A stretch of DNA of 11,372 nucleotides from an uncultured Prosthecobacter sp. (GTDB lineage: Bacteria; Verrucomicrobiota; Verrucomicrobiia; Verrucomicrobiales; Verrucomicrobiaceae), in contig CALDGV010000155.1 of the NCBI GenBank assembly GCA_937941745.1, positions 1-11,372 of the forward strand, given 5' to 3'. Below, piece after piece: positions 6,975 to 11,372 of the stretch. Below the pieces are notes generated by a model. That model was given only the letters and a program-made list of their open reading frames with translations, had not been told where the DNA came from and ran no database searches. Each line of letters opens with the position of its first letter. The stretch's first letter is position 1. Made by a program: the position numbers and the translations under genes.

Positions 6975-8459
6975 ATGGATGCCTTCGCAAGATTGTCGCC
7001 AACTTTGTTACAACCGTCATGCCTGGGAGTTTGCCAGGTTGAAAGGGCGGCTTTTAAGTTCTCCACCTTGTCCCAGCCGGAAAACAAACTCCTCCACCGT
7101 GCCCGCGCCCTGCTCTCGCGGGGGCTGGGATCGCGCATGGTGTCTGGATTTGTGCTCGTGGCCATGCTCACGGTCATTTCCAAAGGGGTCTCCTTTCTGA
7201 AGGACGCCGCAGTCGTGCGCCAGTTCGGCATCAGCGATGAGTTGGATGCCTTCATGTTTTCCTTCGGCCTTCTCACCTTCATCGGTGCTTTGATCGGCGG
7301 CGGGCTGCCGGAGGCCTTCCTGCCGCTTTATGCAGAGGTGACTCATCAGAAAAGCCCGGTGCGTGCCCGTCGGCTGGCCATCCAAGGCACATTCCTTCAT
7401 GCCGCCAGCCTGTTCCTGGCCTGTGTGGTCTTGTATTTCCTGGCCCCGCAGTTTGTCGGCTGGACGACGCGTGGTTTCACGCCTGAGAAGCAGGCTCTTG
7501 CTGCAGGCTTGATGAGGCAGCTGCTGCCTTTCATGGCCTGCCTGGGGCTCGGCTATCAGCTCGGCACCTGGCTGCGGGCAGACAAGCACTTCCAGGCAGC
7601 CACCTCCGCGCCGATGCTGGTGCCCCTGGCCGTGATTGCGGCGCTGCTTCTCGACTGGCGCTCTCCTGATGCCCGCACCCTGGTCCTCGGCACCCTGGCT
7701 GGCGGCTTCCTGCAGGTGTTGGTGCTGGTGATCGTGCTATGGCGCGGTGAACGCCTGACCCTGGCCTTCGTTGCCGGGTGTCTGCGAAACTGGGAGCCGG
7801 AGGTGCGGCAGATGCTGCGCAAGGCGCTGCCGTTTCTGTTTGCCGGTGCCATTTTCAATACGGCGGTGGTGGTGGATCAAACCATGGCAGCGTGGCTGGA
7901 AGCTGGCAGCGTGGTGGTGCTGGGATACACGGACAAGGTCTGCGGCATCATTCTCGCCGTCACCGCCGCGCCAAGCTGCGATGTGCTCTTCCCCTATTTC
8001 GCCGACAAAGTGGCCCGCCGTGACTGGATCGGGGTGCGGCGGCAGCTCTTCACCAGCGCTGGTGTGGTGTTGAGTGCCGGACTGCCTGCGGCCCTGCTTT
8101 TGAGCGCTTTTGCACCCTGGGTGGTGCAGTTGCTCTTCGAGCGTGGCTCCTTCACGCCAGAAGACACGGAGCGTGTCGCCGCCGTGCTGCGCTACGCCGC
8201 GCTGCAAATTCCGTTCTACATCCTCGGCAGTCTCGCCTCGCGTGTGGTGGTAGCCTTGCAGGCGACGAATTTCATCATCCTGATCGCCTGCTTCGCCACC
8301 GTCGGCAATGCCCTGCTGAACCTGCTTTTCATGCGCACGATGGGAGCCGCAGGCATCGCTCTTTCCACGGTTCTGGTGCAGATGCTTTCCGCGGGGCTTG
8401 CCTGCCTCTATGTGCTGCGCCAGATCAAGGCCCGTCAGGCGCAGAATCCGCCTGACTGA
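6975..8459 (+). CDS. MurJ/MviN-like lipid-linked precursor flippase (MOP superfamily), 12-helix form
   Basis: Integral membrane protein of the MviN/MurJ family, which moves lipid II or similar lipid-linked sugars across the inner membrane. Twelve hydrophobic segments are visible by eye. Family motifs include SKGVSFLKDAAVVRQFG (69-85), LDAF (90-93), GLPEAFLPLYAE (110-121) and LLFERGSFTPEDT late in the protein. Compared with E. coli MurJ, R18 and R24 are lysines (K70, K76), D25 and D39 are kept (D77, D91), and the R52/R53 pair is absent. The chain ends where E. coli MurJ continues with helices 13-14. Coordinates give the longest frame. Codons 6975-7067 look non-coding, so translation probably starts at TTG 7068 or at ATG 7137, which aligns with the E. 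coli start. acyP follows after eight bases. The substrate cannot be assigned with confidence. Confidence 0.8.
   Translation: MDAFARLSPTLLQPSCLGVCQVERAAFKFSTLSQPENKLLHRARALLSRGLGSRMVSGFVLVAMLTVISKGVSFLKDAAVVRQFGISDELDAFMFSFGLLTFIGALIGGGLPEAFLPLYAEVTHQKSPVRARRLAIQGTFLHAASLFLACVVLYFLAPQFVGWTTRGFTPEKQALAAGLMRQLLPFMACLGLGYQLGTWLRADKHFQAATSAPMLVPLAVIAALLLDWRSPDARTLVLGTLAGGFLQVLVLVIVLWRGERLTLAFVAGCLRNWEPEVRQMLRKALPFLFAGAIFNTAVVVDQTMAAWLEAGSVVVLGYTDKVCGIILAVTAAPSCDVLFPYFADKVARRDWIGVRRQLFTSAGVVLSAGLPAALLLSAFAPWVVQLLFERGSFTPEDTERVAAVLRYAALQIPFYILGSLASRVVVALQATNFIILIACFATVGNALLNLLFMRTMGAAGIALSTVLVQMLSAGLACLYVLRQIKARQAQNPPD
7031..7058 (+). promoter_or_regulatory. Possible sigma70-type promoter for the flippase gene
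   Basis: TTGCCA (7031-7036) resembles a -35 box and is followed after 16 bases by TTTAAG (7053-7058), a moderate -10 match. Transcription would begin near 7066, which fits a flippase start at 7068 or 7137 rather than 6975. This is a by-eye match only. Confidence 0.22.
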
Positions 8460-8467
8460 CCCGTTTC

Positions 8468-8743
8468 ATGCCAGCCAAACAGATCCTCTACTCCGGCCGC
8501 GTCCAGGGCGTCGGCTTCCGCTACACTACCAAGCAGATTGCCTCGGGATACGAGGTCACCGGCAGCGTCCGCAATCTTCCTGACGGCCGGGTGGAACTGA
8601 AGGCCATGTCCGACGATGCCGAGGAACTGGAGGCCTTTCTGGCCGCGATCGATGAGAGTAATCTGGGATCTCTGATCCGAGAGCGTGAAGTCACCCTCAT
8701 TCCTGCACTTGCCGGGGTCAGGGGCTTCAGCATCGAACGCTGA
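8468..8743 (+). CDS. acyP: Acylphosphatase
   Basis: A 91-residue soluble enzyme, the usual length for the family, which hydrolyses the carboxyl-phosphate bond of acylphosphates such as carbamoyl phosphate or 1,3-bisphosphoglycerate. Signature 1 is intact, GRVQGVGFR (10-18), with catalytic R18. Signature 2 is present as GSVRNLPDGRVEL (32-44), with N36 exactly 18 residues after R18, as in the R23/N41 pair of the muscle enzyme. The usual aromatic residue after the Gly of signature 2 is Ser here. The ATG lies eight bases after the flippase stop with no visible Shine-Dalgarno, suggesting translational coupling. It converges on moaA with a 13-base gap. The pairing with a flippase has no obvious functional link. 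Confidence 0.93.
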   Translation: MPAKQILYSGRVQGVGFRYTTKQIASGYEVTGSVRNLPDGRVELKAMSDDAEELEAFLAAIDESNLGSLIREREVTLIPALAGVRGFSIER

Positions 8744-8747
8744 ACCT

Positions 8748-8764
8748 GCGGCTGAGCTAGCCGC
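8748..8764. terminator. Small hairpin between convergent acyP and moaA
   Basis: GCGGCT and AGCCGC form a perfect 6-bp stem around a five-base loop (GAGCT). It fills the 13-base gap between the two convergent stop codons and includes the moaA TAG. There is no T-tract, so terminator function is uncertain. Confidence 0.3.
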
Positions 8765-9755
8765 CGATGGCAATCATGCGCCGGTTCGGCTGGTAGTTGT
8801 GGCGGAAGTCATGCTCCTTGGGCTTCCGCGCCACCACGCCGTGGATGAAATCCGCCAGCTCTGCATCGCTGCAGCCCGCGCGAAGCTTTTCCCGCAGGTC
8901 AAACTCCAGGTAGCTGCCCAGGCAGGGGCGCAGCTTCCCGTCGCTGGTCAGGCGCAGTTTGTTGCAGGCCTCGCAGAAGTGCAGGTTCGTCATCGCCCCG
9001 ATGAAGCCGATTTTCTGTCCGGTGGAGGCGATCTCATAATAGGTCGCCGGTCCGTTCGTCTTGAAGTTCGGAAGCGGTGTGAGCGGTCCGTAGTGCTGCT
9101 CCACCAGCTTCCTGGCCACGCCGGTGGAGAGGAAGTTGTCCTCGCTCAGCACATCCTGCGTGCTCACCGGCATCAGCTCGATGAAGCGCAGCAGCGCTCC
9201 TTTGGAACGGGCATAGTCGATCAGCGGCACCAGCTCCTTTTCGCTCTGGTGCTTCATGAGCACGCAGTTCAGACGGAGGGAATGGAAGCCGGCGTCAATG
9301 GCGGCATCAATGCCTTCCAGCACCTTGGGCAGCAGGTCGCGGCTCGTCGTCCGCTGATAGGAGGCCCGGTCCAGGGAGTCGAGCGAGATGTTGGCGCTCT
9401 GGACGCCAGCCTTCACTAGCCGCCGGGCGATTGTCTCTCCCTGCTCCTCCTTGCTTAAAAGCGTGCCGTTGGTGGAGATGCCGATCTGCTCGATGCCTGG
9501 AATGGCGGAGATCTGGGCGCAGAAGTCCGCCACACCCGGGCGTGTCAGCGGCTCGCCACCGGTGACGCGCACTTTTTTGATCCCCAGCGCTGCGCCCACG
9601 CGCAGCACGCGCAGCATCTCCTCATAGCTCAGCACCTCCTCCTTCGGAAACCAGGCCTGTTCCTCCTCCGGCATGCAGTAGCGGCAGCGTTCGTTGCAAC
9701 GGTCGGTGACGGACACGCGCAGGTAGGAGATTCGATGGCCGAAGGCGTCTTCCAC
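8757..9755 (-). CDS. moaA: GTP 3',8-cyclase, molybdenum cofactor biosynthesis protein A
   Basis: A radical-SAM enzyme that converts GTP to 3',8-cyclo-dihydro-GTP, the first step of molybdenum cofactor synthesis. Its 332 residues match the family length. The N-terminal cluster motif is CNERCRYC (C20, C24, C27). VTGGEPL (64-70), STNG (94-97) and SLDSLD (124-129) are present. The C-terminal cluster cysteines are C261, C264 and C278, and the conserved Gly-Gly tail ends the protein. R13 and R268 match GTP-binding arginines of S. aureus MoaA, but position 266 is Lys rather than Arg. The start is GTG 9755; the frame upstream reaches a stop without an ATG. It lies 37 bases downstream of the ABM-fold gene on the same strand. 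No other moa genes are in the window. Confidence 0.95.
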   Translation of the reverse strand: MEDAFGHRISYLRVSVTDRCNERCRYCMPEEEQAWFPKEEVLSYEEMLRVLRVGAALGIKKVRVTGGEPLTRPGVADFCAQISAIPGIEQIGISTNGTLLSKEEQGETIARRLVKAGVQSANISLDSLDRASYQRTTSRDLLPKVLEGIDAAIDAGFHSLRLNCVLMKHQSEKELVPLIDYARSKGALLRFIELMPVSTQDVLSEDNFLSTGVARKLVEQHYGPLTPLPNFKTNGPATYYEIASTGQKIGFIGAMTNLHFCEACNKLRLTSDGKLRPCLGSYLEFDLREKLRAGCSDAELADFIHGVVARKPKEHDFRHNYQPNRRMIAIGG

Positions 9756-9792
9756 GAAGGTTGGGGGGAGGAGCTGGGATACGCCAGAAATG

Positions 9793-10080
9793 TCAGGCTA
9801 GCACCGGCCCTTTCACCGCCCAGCGCTTGATGACAAAGCCCGTGGCGGCTTTTTCCTTCCAAAGGGCAAAGTGAGCCGTCTGGGTGTGCGCCTCCAGGGC
9901 CGCCTCATCCACATACTGCTCGCTGAGGGCAAACAGATTGGGCTGCTCAAACTGGCGGTTCACCTCAAAACGGGTGCAGCCCGGCTCCTTCACGGACTCC
10001 GCAGCGTTGTGGGTGATGACTTCGAGGAATTCATCAACACGGGCCGGGTCGATTTCGAGGATGACAATAACATTGATCAT
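9793..10080 (-). CDS. Small antibiotic biosynthesis monooxygenase (ABM) fold protein
   Basis: A 95-residue protein with the usual ABM-family pattern: a first strand INVIVILEIDPARVDEF, then a helix; EPGCTRFEVNR (32-42); LFALSEQYVDEAALEAHTQT (49-68); and AHFALWKE. Members form dimeric ferredoxin-like barrels. They include quinol monooxygenases (YgiN), heme-degrading enzymes and proteins of unknown activity, so no substrate is assigned. The frame stays open a further 277 codons into the antisense of the LRR gene, but that part is an Ala/Gly-rich shadow. ATG 10080 gives the family's normal length; a GTG two codons upstream is an alternative. The gene is 37 bases before moaA and may be co-transcribed with it. 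Confidence 0.85.
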   Translation of the reverse strand: MINVIVILEIDPARVDEFLEVITHNAAESVKEPGCTRFEVNRQFEQPNLFALSEQYVDEAALEAHTQTAHFALWKEKAATGFVIKRWAVKGPVLA

Positions 10081-10085
10081 GATCA
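10074..10085. promoter_or_regulatory. Perfect 12-bp palindrome at the ABM gene start
   Basis: TGATCATGATCA is a perfect palindrome that overlaps the ATG of the ABM gene and borders the 85-base divergent gap to the LRR gene. It could be an operator, but the start codon and second codon of the protein (ATG ATC) account for half of it. Confidence 0.2.
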
Positions 10086-10165
10086 CGCCGACAGAGCCGA
10101 TTTTGCGATAACATGCAACCGCGCGCTGCCGTATCCTCCGCCCACAACCCCCAAGCTCACCAGAC

Positions 10166-11308
10166 ATGAAGTTCATTCCCAGCCTGATCCTCCTCCTGTC
10201 TGTCTCCGCCCTCTCCGCGCAGGAGACGAAGCCCGCTGCTCCAGCGCCGGCCAAACCCGCTGAGGCCGCCAAACCTGCAGCGACACCTCCTCCGCCTCCC
10301 GCGGTGCCGAAACCTGCCGCCACCACCCCTGCAGCCAAGGCTGCCGCGCCCGCCGCCGCCCCAGGTCCAAAGGCTGCCACTACTCCGGCGAAACCTGCCG
10401 CCGCACCTGCTCCAGCGAAAACGGAGCCTGCCAAACCTGCCCCGGCTCCCGCGCCGAAGGTGACGGAGACCAAGCCCGCTGCGAAAGCCGAAACCAAGCC
10501 AGCTGCAGCACCTGCCAAACCTGCAACTCCACCACCACCGCCCAAGCCTGTCGCTGTGTTTAAGGACAAAGCCTTGGAAGCAGCCGTGCGGAAGCAGGTC
10601 TTTGCCAAGCGCGACAACCAGGAGGTCATCACCGCCGAAGATGTCGCCACCGTGTCGATCATTGAAGGTAAGGGTGCGGGCATCACGGACCTCAGCGGTC
10701 TGGAAAAATGCACGGCGCTGGCTTCGCTGACCCTGCCGGACAACAAAATCACCAGCCTGGCACCCCTCAAAGGCCTGGAACGCCTCCAGTTCATCGATGT
10801 GGCGAACAACCAGATCGCCGACATCTCCCCTCTGGCCTCCTGCAAGGCGCTGCAATACCTCGAACTGACCAACAACAAGGTCGCGGATGTCTCTCCGCTC
10901 GGAGGCATCACCTCGCTGAACTCCCTCTATCTGGCCGGCAACCAGATTTCGGACGTCAGCGCCCTCTTCAAGCTGCCCAAGGTCTGGACTCTCTACCTCG
11001 ATGGCAACAAGGTCGCAAAGCTCGACGGCATCGGTCAGCTCAAGTGGCTTTCCATGCTCTCCCTCAAGGGCAACCAAGTGGCGGATCTTGCCCCCATCGA
11101 ATCATTGACGGACCTGCAGTTCCTCTTCCTGGACAAAAACCCGGTTGCTGACATCGCTCCGCTGCACCGTGCCTGGAAAAAGGACAATGATGGAGCTCGT
11201 GAGTGGGCGCCTTACTGCCAGATCTTCCTGACAGACTGCCCGCTCAATGAGGCTTCCAAGAAGCTCCTCGAAGAGATGAAAAAGGCGGGAGCCCGAATCT
11301 CTCCATAA
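10166..11308 (+). CDS. Exported leucine-rich-repeat protein with Ala/Pro/Lys linker
   Basis: A 380-residue protein. Residues 1-18 form a Sec signal peptide (MKF, a Leu-rich core, cleavage probably after LSA18 before QETKP). Residues 19-128 are a low-complexity Ala/Pro/Lys linker with repeated KPA units. A cap resembling the internalin/SDS22 type (FKDKALEAAVRKQVF, 132-146) precedes seven 22-residue leucine-rich repeats (173-326) of the form I.D.SPL..L..L..L.L..N. A C-terminal segment with two cysteines (C351, C358) closes the chain. Proteins of this build are secreted or periplasmic and bind other proteins, but the ligand is unknown. The linker may span the periplasm or the peptidoglycan layer (inference). 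ATG 10166 begins the signal peptide, though no Shine-Dalgarno is visible. The gene is divergent from the ABM-moaA pair and ends at a strong terminator. Confidence 0.88.
   Translation: MKFIPSLILLLSVSALSAQETKPAAPAPAKPAEAAKPAATPPPPPAVPKPAATTPAAKAAAPAAAPGPKAATTPAKPAAAPAPAKTEPAKPAPAPAPKVTETKPAAKAETKPAAAPAKPATPPPPPKPVAVFKDKALEAAVRKQVFAKRDNQEVITAEDVATVSIIEGKGAGITDLSGLEKCTALASLTLPDNKITSLAPLKGLERLQFIDVANNQIADISPLASCKALQYLELTNNKVADVSPLGGITSLNSLYLAGNQISDVSALFKLPKVWTLYLDGNKVAKLDGIGQLKWLSMLSLKGNQVADLAPIESLTDLQFLFLDKNPVADIAPLHRAWKKDNDGAREWAPYCQIFLTDCPLNEASKKLLEEMKKAGARISP
10220..10548 (+). repeat. Low-complexity Ala/Pro/Lys-coding tract
   Basis: About 330 bases of imperfect repeats encode the linker of the LRR protein. 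The octamer AAACCTGC (part of codons for Lys-Pro-Ala) occurs five times. The bias leaves long open frames on the opposite strand, which are artefacts. Confidence 0.75.
10682..11143 (+). repeat. Seven exact 22-codon leucine-rich repeats
   Basis: The repeats run from residue 173 to 326 without a single insertion or deletion (7 x 22 = 154 residues). Typical units are ITSLAPLKGLERLQFIDVAN and VADVSPLGGITSLNSLYLAG, each followed by an N(K/Q) step. An eighth start (VADIAPLHRAW) degenerates into the C-terminal segment. Confidence 0.85.
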
Positions 11309-11318
11309 GCGTCACACG

Positions 11319-11331
11319 ACCCCTTTGGGGT
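11319..11331 (+). terminator. Small hairpin after the LRR gene
   Basis: ACCCC and GGGGT form a 5-bp stem around a TTT loop, 11 bases after the stop codon and just ahead of the larger terminator hairpin. It is weak alone and has no T-tract. Confidence 0.3.
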
Positions 11332-11339
11332 GGCACAAA

Positions 11340-11372
11340 AAGCCCCAAGTCTCTCGCGAGCACTTGGGGCTT
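11340..11372. terminator. Strong, probably bidirectional intrinsic terminator, cut by the window edge
   Basis: AAGCCCCAAGT (11340-11350) pairs perfectly with ACTTGGGGCTT (11362-11372), an 11-bp GC-rich stem with an 11-base loop. A run of A residues precedes it (11336-11341, partly within the stem), giving a T-tract on the minus strand. The plus-strand T-tract begins with the last two bases and probably continues beyond the window. It ends the LRR transcript and may also serve a convergent gene to the right. Confidence 0.75.

Noticed and set aside
6949..7020. A 24-residue N-terminal extension of the RG-rich protein from ATG 7020
   Set aside because: The segment would overlap the divergent flippase reading frame, and ATG 6948 begins a typical acidic, flexible N-terminus.
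7022..7038. A short inverted repeat (CCTGG/CCAGG) ahead of the flippase gene as an operator
   Set aside because: The 5-bp arms with a seven-base gap are too common in GC-rich DNA to support a call.
10220..10548. The Ala/Pro/Lys tract as a CRISPR or intergenic repeat array
   Set aside because: There are no constant repeats with unique spacers. The repeats are imperfect, follow codon phase and encode a linker after a signal peptide.
10081..10911. A 277-codon upstream extension of the ABM gene on the minus strand, Gly/Ala-rich
   Set aside because: It is the antisense of the Ala/Pro/Lys linker and LRR gene. The GC-biased repeats keep the opposite strand open, and the ABM domain is complete from 10080.
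10157..11077. A 306-codon minus-strand open frame opposite the LRR gene
   Set aside because: It is a shadow of the LRR repeats, with periodic composition and no recognisable domain.

Overview
The window looks like a piece of chromosome from a GC-rich Gram-negative bacterium, most likely a member of the Verrucomicrobiota (Prosthecobacter/Verrucomicrobium-like). The pointers are the architecture of the giant secreted protein at the left edge (adhesin-type repeats, kelch propeller and a C-terminal module frequent in secreted proteins of that phylum) and a phosphatidylserine decarboxylase that resembles the chlamydial form. The assignment is inference; no rRNA or tRNA gene is present to anchor it.

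Layout. 1-4140 (+) is the 3' part of a very large secreted or surface protein whose start lies outside the window. A short convergent intergenic stretch with a strong hairpin (4169-4196) follows. 6948-4266 (-) is a two-gene unit: an uncharacterised protein with an arginine/glycine-rich N-terminus and an acidic tail, then psd with its own good ribosome binding site. Divergent from it, 6975-8743 (+) holds a MurJ/MviN-like flippase and a small acylphosphatase. Convergent to these, 10080-8757 (-) carries a small antibiotic-biosynthesis-monooxygenase-fold protein followed by moaA. Divergent again, 10166-11308 (+) encodes an exported protein with an Ala/Pro/Lys linker and seven exact 22-residue leucine-rich repeats. 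It is closed by a strong terminator hairpin that reaches the window edge.

How the genes fit together. Envelope themes dominate: a giant adhesin-like protein, phosphatidylethanolamine synthesis (psd), a lipid-linked-precursor flippase and an exported LRR protein. The remaining genes are housekeeping: acylphosphatase, molybdenum cofactor biosynthesis and an ABM-fold protein. No mobile element, CRISPR array, RNA gene or integrase was seen, and no complete new multi-gene system is evident.

The points most worth a second look are four. The flippase lacks the last two MurJ helices and key arginines. The RG-rich protein co-directional with psd is uncharacterised. The giant gene shifts strongly in base composition along its length. 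The LRR protein has an unusually regular layout.
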